This document shows, in pieces, positions 1 to 12,479 of a stretch of DNA of 64,000 bases (position 1 is its first letter; each line of letters starts with the position of its first letter). The notes under the pieces are model-generated. The model was not told the DNA's origin. It was given only the letters and a program-made list of their open reading frames with translations, and did not search any database. Made by a program: the position numbers and the translations under genes. The stretch is from Pardosa pseudoannulata (lineage: Eukaryota > Arthropoda > Arachnida > Araneae > Lycosidae), in NCBI GenBank assembly GCA_032207245.1, contig CM063502.1, positions 116,251,697 to 116,315,696 on the forward strand. Reading direction: 5' to 3'.

Positions 1-65
<65 letters not shown>

Positions 66-136
66 TTATATATGTATATATATATGTATATATATATGTG
101 TGTATATATATGTATATATATATCTATATATCTATA

Positions 137-202
<66 letters not shown>
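1..202. repeat. (TA)n microsatellite with TCTA block
   Basis: Positions 1-57 are pure TA. They are followed by TA with scattered TG/CA interruptions, a TCTA run at about 132-167, and pure TA again to about 202. The long Tyr/Ile-only translations here are products of the repeat and not genes. The tract is cut by the left window edge. Confidence 0.97.
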
Positions 203-205
<3 letters not shown>

Positions 206-479
206 CTATTTATCATTACAAAGAATTTATTTTAAAATATTACAAAAAAACTTATTTTAAATCCCAGTCTGTGAATTATTTACTTCTTGAGAAATATCAG
301 TTTCACAGGGTGTAAAAATACCTCATATTTCTCCTTCAAGCTGTATTTATCTTGATATTATGCTTCGTATTCTAGAAAAGAAAAGTCATTTGGAAGAATT
401 TATAGGACAAACAATCTAAGACACGATACTTTATTTTAACTCCATCCTATGAAAACATGCTTGATATTCATCACATAAT
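203..479. other. AT-rich sequence, no feature seen
   Basis: Unique-looking AT-rich sequence to the right of the microsatellite. All frames are broken by stops and I recognise no gene or element. Confidence 0.5.
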
Positions 480-1010
480 CCAAAATCCAACCCACTTTCG
501 CGAGGTTCGTTATCCTCTTAGAAATCGAATATATCATTGAAATTCGTTTCATTTACTAATAAAGCCAAGTGGTACGGGATTTTCCTACCCTGACTTGCTG
601 GGTCGTAACGGAATGGGTGCCAAGGGTGGGGGAGTAAAGCTTATCGGCCCCTGATTTATAGCAACGGGATAGGAAGCCCATTATCCAAGACTGGTCCGAA
701 CTATTTGCCGGAACAGCTCGATAAAAGGGAAGGAAGAGATATAATAAAGGCTTCCTCTTATTACTTTCTTAGCCACCGTAGAGAGCTAGCTTATTCTCAG
801 GAGAATACTAAGTTATCGTAAGTCTGGGTTCATGGCCGACACCAAATGATGGCAAAATGATTGCCAAAGACTACATAACCATCACCTGAGGTATCATATT
901 GCCCAAACCCTCGATGATAATCGTTTATATACATTTGCAACCGACGCTTGCGGATTTCAAGATTGATCCGTGACTGCTCTATGCAGGTTTCTGATATAAA
1001 AATGTTTCTC
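480..1010. other. unidentified GC-richer block
   Basis: This ~530-bp block is clearly richer in G+C than its surroundings, with runs such as GGGTGCCAAGGGTGGGGG near 615-632 and several CpG-containing words. No frame stays open and I see no terminal inverted repeats. It could be an old transposon fragment, a non-coding exon or a processed sequence; I cannot tell which. Confidence 0.35.
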
Positions 1011-2606
1011 CTTACAAAAACTTTTGAGGAACGTAAAGTAAAGGTTAGTAAGAGTTAGCAAAGAGATAACAAAGAGTTAAAAATATATTTATACAAGTGA
1101 CATAAAGTTTACAGAAACATTTCTACAGTTTAAAAAATCTCCACATACATTATTATATTTACCATACTTGCCAACGTTAGTAAAGTATAATTACAGAGGC
1201 ATAAGACCAGTGTAAATAGATATTTCAATGATGCATTTGTTATAGAGGCTTTAGAAATACTTTCTACTGAAATACTTTAAGGAAAATATAACAAAACAAA
1301 AGAGCAAGCTGGTTTAAAAAATTATATCACAACTGCACAAATATATAATTTTGCTTATCGCTGTACATATAACTTGTAAAGATAATTATTGTAAAAACTT
1401 AAAATTTTTCAGTGGCTAACACTAATACATGATGTCTATTTCAAACTAAAAAAAAATATAAGGATGTATATAAACATATTTAATGGAATTTGCGTTCGAA
1501 ATACTATTTAATATGTATTAATGATAAAAATTTACAAAAAACATTTTTTTTCGGAATGAAAATTAGGAACATCCCAACATTTTCAATTCCTACAATCTCA
1601 TCAACTCAAAGCATAGAAATATTCAAGAAATACACAATTAAAGACCTTTCCAAAGAAAATGTTTTCAAATAATTGCATATTTAGGATTTTTTTTATAAAA
1701 TTTACATATTTATTACCTTCTAGAATATAATCAAGGGTTGTAATCACGAAAACTATTGATCTTAAAATTTCAATATAAATGCCCCTTTTTACTCATTCGG
1801 AATCCAATTTGACCTCTTTAAAGATTACGTTTGTATGTAACGTACTTGCAAGAAATCTTTTTCTGTTAAAAGTTACGTATCCATTTTGATCATCGCTGCA
1901 CGTATACTAGTTTCTTTGCAACGTCTGTACGTGAGTAGGTATGCACATCAAAATTTTGCATAATGAAAAAAATATTCATCATAAAATGTTCAAATTCTGT
2001 ATTTAGGAGTAATAAAAACTCCCACGACCAAACAAAAGAGATTTATAACTGACAAAGCCACCGTGTGAGGAGGTATCCATATCCCCATCCAACATAAACA
2101 TTATTTCTTAAACAATGTTTGTACATAAGTTAAAATACTCTAAACAAACAATATTTTACATTTTTCTTAAATTTCAGAAAGACAAAACAAATTTATGAAA
2201 TAAATGTAAATTCACTTCAAATTTTGACAAAATTACACAATTACAATGACGCGATTACTTATTACTTCTCAAATTTGAACCTAATCAAACGCTTAATAGG
2301 TTATAATTCTTCTATAGTAATTAAAATATAATTTCTTTTCCCTTTCTGCTTTAAGTTCCAGTTGTGCACGTCTCTTTTTGATTGCAATCGGATCTCTAAT
2401 GAACGAAAAAATTCAACATAAGTGATAGTAATGCTGTAGAACACAGATAAAAAATGATTAGCCGTAAACTGTTAAAATTTCACAGTTAGGACTGTCTCAA
2501 TATTTATATACCTCTATTTTTATTGAACTACATAAAGCAAAATAATTTAGTATAACATATTTAAAAAGTTACCAGGAGCCTCCAGATAGAAGTACTTGAT
2601 ATGAAT
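1011..2606. other. AT-rich sequence, no feature seen
   Basis: Intergenic-looking sequence with only short chance open frames, the longest being 60 codons of low-complexity composition at 1490-1672. I recognise no promoter, RNA gene or mobile element. Confidence 0.5.
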
Positions 2607-3095
2607 CATTGTTAAATAACTTCTACTCACTGTCGAATTAATACTGCATCTGATTTTTATATTACTATAACTTAATATTTTAGCAATTATATAAATATCA
2701 AATTAATTGAAGATTCTGAGGCTCTTATCTCACTCATTGTTAAATAACTTCTACTCACTGTCGAATTAATACTGTATCTGATTTTATATTGCTATAACGT
2801 AATATTTTAGCAATTATATAAATGTCAAATTTATTGAAGATTTTGAGGATCTTATCTCACTCATTGTTAAATAACTTCTACTCACTGTCGAATTAATACT
2901 GTATGTGATTTTATATTACTATAACTTAATATTTTAGCAATTATATAAATGTCAAATTTATTGAAGATTCTGAGGATCTTATCTCACTCATTGTTAAATA
3001 ACTTCTACTCACTGTCGAATTAATACTGTATCTGATTTTTATATTACTATAACTTAATATTTTAGCAATTGTATAAATGTCAAAATTATTGAAGA
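2607..3095. repeat. tandem repeat, 127-128 bp unit, about 3.8 copies
   Basis: The word GTTAAATAACTTCTACTCAC recurs at 2611, 2739, 2866 and 2993, giving periods of 128, 127 and 127 bp. Each unit continues with a TGTCGAATTAATACTG segment and ends in ATCTTATCTCACTCATT. Copies differ at only a few positions, which suggests a recent local amplification or ongoing homogenisation. No coding potential spans the units. Confidence 0.95.
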
Positions 3096-6000
3096 TTTGA
3101 TGTATAAATAAATAGACGTACAAGGAAGTCATGCGGTGTCCACATAAAATATTTTAATTAAAAAATTTGGTAATTGATAAATTTCATTCATATAAAAGAA
3201 GAAAGAATAAAAGCTTGCAACTTTTAATTAAAACACTGAACTGGTGATGAAAAAATAACTAAACTGTTTTTGACGTAAAAACTCTGAGACTTGATGAGGT
3301 TAAGGTAAACAAAGCTAGGTAAAAAATCATTGAAGGAAACGGTTCCTACATAAACAGAAATAAATTTTATTACAGCCATTATATAACATTAAGCGTCAAA
3401 AGTAGGAAAAAAGAAACACGTATCATGCGTTCCACAGTAAGTCATAAAATTTAAGTTTTCATGCATTTTTATCGTGAAGACATTATTTATTTAGGGCATG
3501 TAAGGTTTTTATATTCTTTCTAGACAAAAGTATAAACAAAGAAATTTTGAAATGAGTTATAAATTTGTCTACAGCACACTTTAAAAAATTATTTTAATAT
3601 CCTATTCTGGTTCTTTTTGCGTTAAAAAAGACCTTTTTCGTTGTTTATGCAGTAATGAATATATAATTTTCTAAATGTTATTTATACAGTTGTTTAATGA
3701 AGACATTTAAAAAATACATATTTAACTAAGAAATTAGCAAAGGAACGAATTAAAATGTAAATAATTAGAGACAGATTTACTAAGCTGTCTTTATAGAATC
3801 AATTTCAACCTTCTTTAACTGAGCCTCATAGTAGGCTTCTAATAATTAATAAAAGTTACTTCAAAATACATTATTAACAATCATTTATACATTTATCAGT
3901 GAAACATATAGATATTTCCCTTGATGTAGTTTTTGATAACAGTTTGTGGGACAGGAGTGATAAGTTAATGTTGAAGAAATGTTGATTTGTTGAAGAAATG
4001 AATAGAGAAAAAAGATCATTTTGTGTTTAATATTTGTCACTTTACTACTGATAATTTTAAAGATAAAATTTATGACATCGCAAAATACTATAAGTCACTT
4101 TTTTTTACTTTTTTTATAAATTTAATTATTGTGGAACATTAGTTAACCACTTCGAAGTTTTTCCTGTGCAGATAAAATAGTTATACTTGTTTATATTCTT
4201 GAAAAAGAGAATTGATTTATTTTCCCCTACGCCACGCAGACATTTTATTTAATTACAGTAATTTTACCGATTTCCCATATTTTCAAAGATTTCTATAGTT
4301 TTCAAATATTTTATTGCATGCATCTGCGGTACAACATTCAGTTTATTTTATTGTATAGTGTTTTTAAAAAATTAGTGTAGTAGCCGACTTAAGATTGGAT
4401 TTCAAAGCAAGTGTTAACACGAGAAAAACGAGCAAAATCGGTTCTCTATTTTAAGGTAATTCTCTAGTTTCAAATACTATTTAGTGCTCATTTATATTAC
4501 TAAGCTTATTTCAAAAAATAATAAACATGCTTATTTTTGTAAAATTATTCTTTCCATCTCAAAACCTCTTGTGGAATAAGGCACAACTAAAAAGGCAAAT
4601 AAAAATTGTCGGCTCTGTTTATCTTATGAATAAAAATTAACATTAAGCAACAAACTCAGCAATTGTTACAATTTTTGCTATTGATTTTAATGTATATAAT
4701 TGACATAAATGCAAAGTAAAATATATTCAAATTTAGGCATAATAAAGAAAAAAATTGTTATGAGCTAAATATATTTCAATTACATTTATAAAATTTACTT
4801 GTATTTCAAATTTAATTAAACTAAAATTACTAATACCTTACAGATTGTGTTTTATTTAAAGCTAATATGTATTACATCCTGAATATTTCTTTCTAAAACT
4901 CAATAATACATAGTTCTAACATTATTATATAAAGATTTTATCATTTACTACATTTTTCGCTTCTAATAAATAATGTTAAGTCTACCTTAAATGGGCATAA
5001 TGATGATTGTTATGAGACTTGGTCATGTTAGATAAAATACTGAATGATGTAGTTGCACCATGTACACTCCTAATAACATCCCTTGAAGCTCATTAAGGTT
5101 AATCCAAGACCATTTCATTAACTACTTAGATAACATTTCGAAACTCGGTGAAAAGTTTTTTATATAAAACTGAGCCTAGAATACTAACGATATTAGAGCA
5201 TAACCAAAAGCCTACTAGAAAACAATTTTATTTTGTTCTGTAAAGAAAGGTTTGGGGCAGACAACATAAAAAAGACTAGCGTTTCTTGTTAATTAATTTC
5301 ATTAGATTCCATCCAATCATAAAATCAAATTTTTCCAAATAAAACAATTTGTTGCTGCCACGAGCGTATTCAAAATAACATCGATGCTAAGGATTTTTCT
5401 ACAAACCCAGTAACAAGAAATTAAGGTAATTCAACATTTTCTTTCTTAAATATTCAAAGCACGCCCTTAAACCCAATTTTATTGTCGCATCATTATTTTT
5501 AACTTTCTATAGAAAACAGTAAACCCTTGTGGATACGGAAGAGTTACGGGGAATTCATTCTTTTTTCCCATTACCTGGGAATAAACACTATATTCAGAAT
5601 ATAATTGTTTCATAAATAATTAGAATGTTTAATATTATCAGTTAACAATTTTATCTAATAAGAAATGTATTTCATTTCATTTAAATGATTACATAGTGCT
5701 AGTGTTAAAAATGCCTGCTATATACACATATATGTTTGCATTTTCATACATATTCGTATTTAACATTTTTAGAAAAATTATGATCTCATGTAATTATGCA
5801 CAAACGAGATTTGAGTTTTACACTACGTTATATACAATTTCCATGAGATTCCGTAATATAACATTTCATTCCCTTTAATCAAGTTTTATACTTTAGCTTC
5901 TTACATATCAAAGACTTTCCTTAAAATGATTAGGTATGTAAACACTTCAATAATTTACAATAGTATATATATTTAATTAATTTAAAAGGTATTTTAAAGA

Positions 6001-6330
6001 ATGAACTTACGGATTTATAAGATTTCACTAAATTTTCTGCTTGGTATAATTCTATTTTACTTATATAAAGAGATGTAATCTTCTATAATTTATTACGTTT
6101 TATGCAACTAAATTAAAATCAATGTAATTTTAAATTCTATGGTTAAAACAGTAAAAATTTGTTTCTTAATTAAAAGTAAAAAGTTGATTCATTATGCATA
6201 AATTTAATTATCCGTTTACTTAAACTCTAGTAAATTGTAAAATAAAAATGAAATAAATTTCTGCATTCAAGAATTCTATTTTGTAAATTTTATATAATAG
6301 AAACAAAAGCAATACACTGTTTTTGTAGCA
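3096..6330. other. AT-rich intergenic sequence, no feature seen
   Basis: About 3.2 kb with frequent stops in all frames. I found no LRR, zinc-finger or transposase-like translation, and no clear inverted or tandem repeats. Confidence 0.5.
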
Positions 6331-7097
6331 TTTGTAATTTTTATAAAACTGTATTACCTGATCAGTAATATACGTTTGTCCGAATGGTTACACATTTTAT
6401 TCCATTTCAAAAAATAGAAATGTAAAATATTTAAGAAATTAATAGATTTCATAGACACTTCTATTTGCAATTCTGTCATAATATTTATCCCGGGTTTTAA
6501 AAGGATTTGTTCTCACATTTAAGTACTCATTCTATGGAAATTATATTTTTTATTTAAAAGAAAAACACTTCATTTTCAGAAAAGGTTTCAAGTTATCTTT
6601 TATATTTGCATAATAAATATTTAATATCCCATACAAGTGAAATGGAAAGGCAACAGGTCGGATTCTTTATAAAATAATTGTACTTTGTTAAAAATAAATA
6701 ATATAATCCAACACTAATTTGTGTAATTTTTGAAAATTTTATGAAACTGTACTACCTGATATTCAATATACGTTTGTCATTATAATTACACATCTTCTTC
6801 CATGTCAAATGGACAGAAGTTTTAAAAGAAAATAATACTCTTCTTGAATATTTCCTTTTGTAATTCTATCCTAAATATTTATTCGCCTTTTAAATGGATT
6901 TGTTTTCACACTTAACTACTCAAAATAAGAACCCTTCCAGGGAAATTATTCTTTATGGTCATTAAAATTGAAAAGAGGCTTCATTTCCAAAAAATGACTC
7001 CGACGACGAGGCACATTCAAGTTATCTTTTATCTTTGTGTGAAAATTGTTTAATAGCCCAAACAAGTGAAAAGGGGAGACAGTAGGTCGGGTTGTTG
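6331..7097. repeat. diverged direct duplication, ~340-380 bp copies
   Basis: Two adjacent copies at about 6331-6672 and 6718-7097 share an ordered series of words: an ACTGTA(T/C)TACCTGAT start, ATATACGTTTGTC, GGATTTGTT(C/T)TCACA, TTCAAGTTATCTTTTAT, and CAAGTGAAA followed by AGGTCGG. Spacing is about 390 bp. The copies carry many substitutions and indels, so this is an older duplication than the 127-bp array. Confidence 0.85.
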
Positions 7098-8441
7098 ATG
7101 CACATCCTCAATTACATTAAATCTCCTTCCTCAGATTGAATTGAATAGATTAGTTCAACAAAAGTGACGGTCTACGGAAGCCCATTTGCTTGCTAATCTA
7201 TTAACTCTTGTTTTCCCCGGGAGAGAAATAGTCAGAATGTAACGAGACAATGAATCTCGCGCAATCTAAATTGTAGCTTTATAATGGTTCATGAGAATAT
7301 CACACTTTTTAAGGAAATACCATCTCACGGTACGTTTACGGTAGATTGTACAGATTTTATCACATGATTTGTAATTTTATGACTAGCAACACTATTTTTT
7401 TATAAGATGGTAGTTTTTCAAGAAATTGAACAGCAAATGCCTCTGATCTCAAATTGGTCACAGTATGAAACTGTATTTTCAATCTTAATTATACTCTAAA
7501 AAACGGAAGCATCATTTCAGAGATTTTAAAAACGTTGAAGTAATGTTTCTGAAAAACATACATAGTATCATTTAATCTGTGTCGTAGGACAATAACTGTT
7601 TCACTAATTTACTAAAGTTCTCAAATCAAAATTATTTTAATTCTTTGTATCTTAGAAACCCTGAATTTAAAATTATTTCGTCAAATGTTGTTTCAAATTA
7701 TTGTTTCAAATATATGAAAAATAATTAAACTTTAAAAAAATGAGAAAATAGATTAAAAAAATATCCGATCAGGTGCTAAATTAAAACAAATTATTTTTAA
7801 ATGCAGGTTATTTTTAGAGCTCATTACACTATCAAAATAGTGAATGTGATTAAAAGTATAAAAAAATACATTCACAGAAGTGTGAAGACAGCAGCTGAGA
7901 TATCAAGAAAATATTAAAGTATGAATCTTTGAAGCTAAATATCATTTGAGCTATTTATGATATATTTATAAACTGACGAAAGGTGGCTGTAATGGAGTTA
8001 GGTCATACTAGAGTTCGTAGATTTGAATATCACTGCTAACATGGTTTTTACCAAGCCGTTCGGAATTGGCATTCACCAGGAGATCCATTAATCATTTGTT
8101 TTCGTGTAGGAAATGAGTAGACCGTAGTAGACCAATAGTTACAAGCAAATGTGTATCTATAGAGCGTACGAATAAATGGCAAACTGCAAATTTCAGATAC
8201 TTAAGATTTTCGGAATGCATTCATAATTAGGTTTTCATGAAACTCTAAAATTTAGCATTCAGTCCTTTTGTTATGTCAGTGCACAGAAAATATTGAATAG
8301 GGTGAACCTAGATGAATTACTCGTTTAGCTATGACAAAATAATGAAAATACAGGGAAAATTACCATTAAATGTTTTAAACAAAAGCAAATTGCGAACAAT
8401 GCTGCTGTATTTTTATATGTTTCCATGTCACTAAATTCAAT
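7098..8441. other. AT-rich intergenic sequence, no feature seen
   Basis: No open frame of note, no recognisable RNA gene and no repeat boundary found up to the TTAA at 8442 where the piggyBac-type element begins. Confidence 0.5.
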
Positions 8442-9008
8442 TTAACCCCTTCCGGTATGATTTAATAATGAAAAACTGTGCATGAAATAACCATTTAATT
8501 TTTATTTAAAAAACTTGTTTCATTTTACAATTCTTACATATTCTTAATTAAAATCCACTTTTTACATAGTGTTAAATAATATCAGAAACAGTAAAATTAA
8601 GAAAATATCAAAGCAAAACATTAATAATGTATACAGATAATAGTCTTCAAGCTAGTGGTACTTTTCAAAACAAAGTGCAAAGGAATTCTTAATTGTTGAC
8701 ACCGCCAAGTAGTCTCACTTTTAATTTGATTCTTGTAACACACAGGGCATTTCTTAGTAGGTTTTTTTTTATTCTGACTCATTAATTTGGCAATGACTTG
8801 TACCAAGTAAACAATATGCAATAGTGACTTGTGATTTTCACAAGTGATAAAAGTGTTGCCAAATTCAGAACACTAGAAATTTTAAACTAAATTAATTATC
8901 ATATTTAACAGTAACTTCAATCGCATGACGAGTGTAGCTTGTCATTGTGCTGTATGGAATGAAAAACTAATGACGAGCTAGACTCGTCATTTTACCGGAA
9001 GGGGTTAA
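8442..9008 (-). mobile_element. piggyBac-type element, 567 bp, internally deleted
   Basis: The element is bounded by TTAA at both ends (8442-8445 and 9005-9008), the piggyBac target site. Just inside are perfect 12-bp terminal inverted repeats: CCCCTTCCGGTA at 8446-8457 and its complement at 8993-9004. Near the right end there is a palindrome, ATGACGAG-CTAGA-CTCGTCAT (about 8969-8989), and a related copy, CGAGTGTAGCTTGTCAT, slightly upstream. The interior keeps a cysteine-containing minus-strand frame resembling the piggyBac C-terminal domain. With no catalytic core, the copy is non-autonomous. Its right end abuts the truncated first copy of the repeat at 9019. Confidence 0.88.
8621..8821 (-). 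pseudogene. remnant of piggyBac transposase C-terminal Cys-rich domain
   Basis: A 66-codon minus-strand frame contains KKCPVCYKNQIKSETTW followed by RCQQLRIPLHF. This resembles the C-terminal cysteine-rich domain of piggyBac transposases (a CxxC pair, then a Thr and aromatic-Cys, then a CxxC-PLC segment) as I know the family. Here the second CxxC pair is broken (RCQQLR) and the final CF..YH part is missing. The catalytic DDD domain is absent. It is best read as the 3' leftover of a transposase ORF inside the deleted element, and not a working gene. Confidence 0.6.
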
Positions 9009-9018
9009 TAAAGGATCT

Positions 9019-10680
9019 TGGCTGAGAGAAATAAGGAAATATAACGATTATATTTGAAGAGAAATTTTATTAAAGTCAAATAATATCCTACAGCTGATGA
9101 TGCATTTCTTAATCAGCTATATCAAAATGATTCATCTCTCTTCTAAGTAAGTAATCCGTTTTGCTGAGTTTCTGATGCTAATCGAAATCTGTGACGTAAA
9201 ACAGTCGTTTTTATGTTAGTTCAATGTACGAAATGAAGATAATGAAAGGTACAGTTTGATAAATCAGAAGTTTAGCAAAGTCAAAATTAAAGGAATTACA
9301 AAAAACTTAATCAAACTAAAGCGAAGCTGAAGTGTTTTCAGGATTTTTATTCTCAAAAGTTTACAGTTTACAGAATCTAATTAATACAAATGCACACTTG
9401 AGAAAACCACCACAAATCTACTAAATGCATGTAATTATAGGTATGTGGTACATTATATGCGCTGTTTGCATTTTTTCTTTCCACAAGTTATGATTGTCGA
9501 GTTACTCAGTCTTTTGTTGCGTTATTTCGTCTTCAAACTAATTCCTAGCTCCAGAACGTGCAAGTCGTGTTTTGTAAATTTGAAGCTTGGTTTTTTATTG
9601 TTGAATACAAAATTGATAAAATGAGCAGTTGTGACAAATATAGTGAAGAAGAAATATGCGCTGACAGATTATCTGACTTTAATTTTAAAAATCGTTAATT
9701 TTTGTGATTTCGTAAAAATATTGTTTTTCTTTGTTAAATAATCATACAGTATATATTAAAGTGTAAAATAAAAAAAGTTTCCTTCATAAAAACAAAGTAG
9801 TTTTCGATTTACTGCAATTTTTCTGAATAACTAAACTTTCGAGCGATTCACGAAAAAACGCCCGCTGCACGCGTAAGTTGGCGATAAAGTACACCCGCAT
9901 GAAGTGTTAAATGACATTTCACATAGGAAGAAATGTTTGGACTTATATTCCTCACAAATTCACAGTGTACAATATTTAAACTGCCTGTAAAAGTCCGCCT
10001 CAGAGATATAAGAAAATAAAGTCACTGTATCTTAAACGAAATTTTATTAAAATTAAGTGACATCCCACAGCTGATGAAGCATTTCTTAATCAGCTGTATC
10101 GCACTGATTCCTCTGTCTCCTAAGTGAGTGATCACTTTTACTGAGTTTTTGACATTAATCGAAATCTGTGACGTAAAACAGTCGTTTTTATGTTAGTTCA
10201 ATGTACGAAATGAAGATAGTGAAAGGTACAGTTTGATAAATCAGAAGTTTAGCAAAGTCAAAATTAAAGGAATTACAAAAAACTTAATCAAACTAAAGCG
10301 AAGCTGAAGTGTTTTCAGGATTTTGATTCTCCCAAGTTTACAGTGTACAAAATCTAATTACTACAAAAGCAAGCTTAATATTCCTGAAATAGAATTTAAT
10401 TTAATTTTATGTCATTTCACATAGGAAGAAATGTCCGGACTTATATTTCTCCCAAATTCACTGTGAGCAAAATTTAAACTGCCTGTAAAAGTCCGCCTCA
10501 GAGATATAAGAAAATAAAGTCACTGTATCTGAAACGAAATTTTATTAAAATTAAGTGACATCCCACAGCTGATGAAGCATTTCTTAATCAGCTGTATCGC
10601 ACTGATTCCTCTGTCTCCTAAGTGAGTGATCACTTTTACTGAGTTTCTGACGTTAATCGAAATCTGTGACGTAAAGCAGG
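9019..10680. repeat. three copies of a ~500-bp repeat
   Basis: Three directly oriented copies lie at about 9019-9395, 9912-10398 and 10411-10678. They share long near-identical stretches, for example ATTTCTTAATCAGCT and CGAAATCTGTGACGTAAA in all three, and TTAATCAAACTAAAGCGAAG in the first two. Copies two and three are offset by 498 bp. Copy one lacks its start, which meets the piggyBac-type element ending at 9008. Copy three stops at about 10678, inside the shared region. The space between copies one and two is filled by unrelated sequence. There is no open reading frame in the unit. Confidence 0.9.
9396..9909 (+). mobile_element. possible second piggyBac-like fragment
   Basis: This block separates repeat copies one and two. 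It ends at a TTAA (9906-9909) preceded by a GC-rich terminal-looking segment (ACGCCCGCTGCACGCG, about 9856-9871). It also contains a short frame at 9620-9697 that starts with an acidic segment, MSSCDKYSEEEICADRLSDF. Acidic N-termini are common in piggyBac transposases, but this match is weak. I could not find a matching inverted repeat at the left end, so the element is either truncated or misidentified. Confidence 0.3.
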
Positions 10681-11764
10681 CATCGGAACCGTTAATAGCG
10701 GTAATCACACCGGCCGTTAGAAGATAACTGCATTAGCATCGTTCACCCCAATGATCTATTAAATTGCTCACTACGTGAGAATATATTTTCAGACATACAC
10801 GAGGCGATACAGACAAGCTTTAAAAGTGAGCCATCATGATTACGGGCCTCACTTAAAATGATAAAACTGTGAAAAGTGGAAATTTTCTTAGAAAAGATGT
10901 AGCTATATTTTGAGGAGAATTTGGTATCTCTCCAATTTGGAATTTCTTTGCATGATCTTTTAACACTCATAAATGTATTTTAACATGACATTTCATAAGG
11001 TAAATAGTCTATAAAGAAAATTTTTCGCAGTCACTAAATTTAGAAAACAAATTTTAAAAAATAATACCGTTTTTGTCCTAATAAATATGAATTATACGAT
11101 CTAATGAATATAATTAATTTAATAGACCAAAAAAGAAACTAATATATTTAAAAACTACAACTTTAAACCACGTTTGGAAAGAACCTAGGCATACGTGAAT
11201 TAATTTTAGAGAAAAATTCAAATATTGTTGGGTAGAAATGCTAATCAACTTTACTGAATAAAATTTGAAAAAGATAGATAAATTAATTTTTAACGTATTA
11301 AAAAAAGTCATTGTTAAAAAAAGGGACAATTATAAGTCTGCAAATTTTTGTCTTGTTTTAATAGTTAACCCTTTCACTTTCTTTTCTCACTTTACCATTA
11401 GAATATTCTTATCTAGTAACTTTGGATTGGAGGGATACTAACTGTAAATTCCAGAGACTGATTCATTTTAACTATAAAACATATAGAAATATTTTTGCTT
11501 AATTTCAAGCCAGTCGAACTATGTTAACGGGAAAAGTCGATGTAAGGCATCTAATAATTACTAGTATATGATTAGATTCTTGCTTAAAACATTAATGTCT
11601 ACATAGAAATAAAATTTCAACTTGCTCTAAAATATTTATCAAAACTTAGGATGGTAAAGTGCAATGTATAAATTCATCATATTTAAAATTTTCGATCTGT
11701 TAAAAGCCCAACAATCAAAGTTTAATTATGCTAAGACCAAACATAACTCATGTAACAAAGAGTT
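10681..11764. other. no clear feature; short frames only
   Basis: It begins where repeat copy three breaks off. The first ~300 bp are somewhat GC-richer and hold a 75-codon minus-strand frame (10743-10970) with mixed composition but no motif I recognise. A TTAACCCTTTCACTTTC word at about 11367 resembles one piggyBac terminus, but I found no partner end. Confidence 0.4.
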
Positions 11765-12240
11765 ACAGGTCTACAACGCCAGCTCGAAACTGATCTGGAG
11801 GCGAAAGTGATGCGAGTGATCCTCCTTCGACCCCATTGGTCAAGAGGGGTTGCTAACCGTGGAGTAGCCATCCTTGTCTAAGGCAACGCTGTCCAACGAA
11901 CTTTTTTGAGAGATCTGAGAGCCCCATCAGAAAGAGAGCAAGGAAGAAATAATGTGGAACTTAATTTTTTCTTCACTAGTTCGAACACCATTTTCTTTAT
12001 AAGACCAAGACGCCATGTTGGCAAAATCTTTGATCGAGTATGGTCCCTTTGGCATGATGGCCTAATTGGCATTTTTATTTCCTATTCACACTTTTATTTA
12101 TATTCAAAATAAACAAAATTCAGCAGGAGGATATGGTTTTTTTTTTCAATTTTGTATTTTCTCGCGAATACTCCACTTATACGTGCGGCTGGCCTAGACG
12201 GTCAGTCGGTCTTCATCTTAACAACTCATAAAACCCTTAA
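11765..12240. other. unidentified GC-richer block, possibly an old transposon
   Basis: About 475 bp of higher G+C with words such as GTGATCCTCCTTCGACCCC and GCGGCTGGCCTAGACGG. Overlapping open frames of 64-68 codons occur on both strands (11878-12112) but look like chance products of the composition. I see no tRNA-like B box that I trust and no terminal repeats. Confidence 0.35.
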
Positions 12241-12479
12241 GGATGACTCCAAACTACTAAAAACACCCAAGTCACAAGCTTTATGTATAACCACAGTACT
12301 GTATAACTTACAAAGATAAAAAAAATCATAGTCTTAATCTACAATGTTCATTTTTTATATTTTTAAGAAATGTCAGGTAAATTATGCTTATTTATGCTAT
12401 TTGATGTATTTAAAAAATCTTCCCAGTTTTCGAATAAAATTGACTTATAATGTTTTATGTTACTATATTACATTTTACA

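Noticed and set aside
11367..11660. Possible piggyBac element starting at TTAACCCTTTCAC
   Set aside because: No matching inverted end with TTAA was found to the right.
11878..12112. Overlapping 64- and 68-codon frames on opposite strands
   Set aside because: Mutually antisense, no motif or splice support; probably a by-product of higher G+C.
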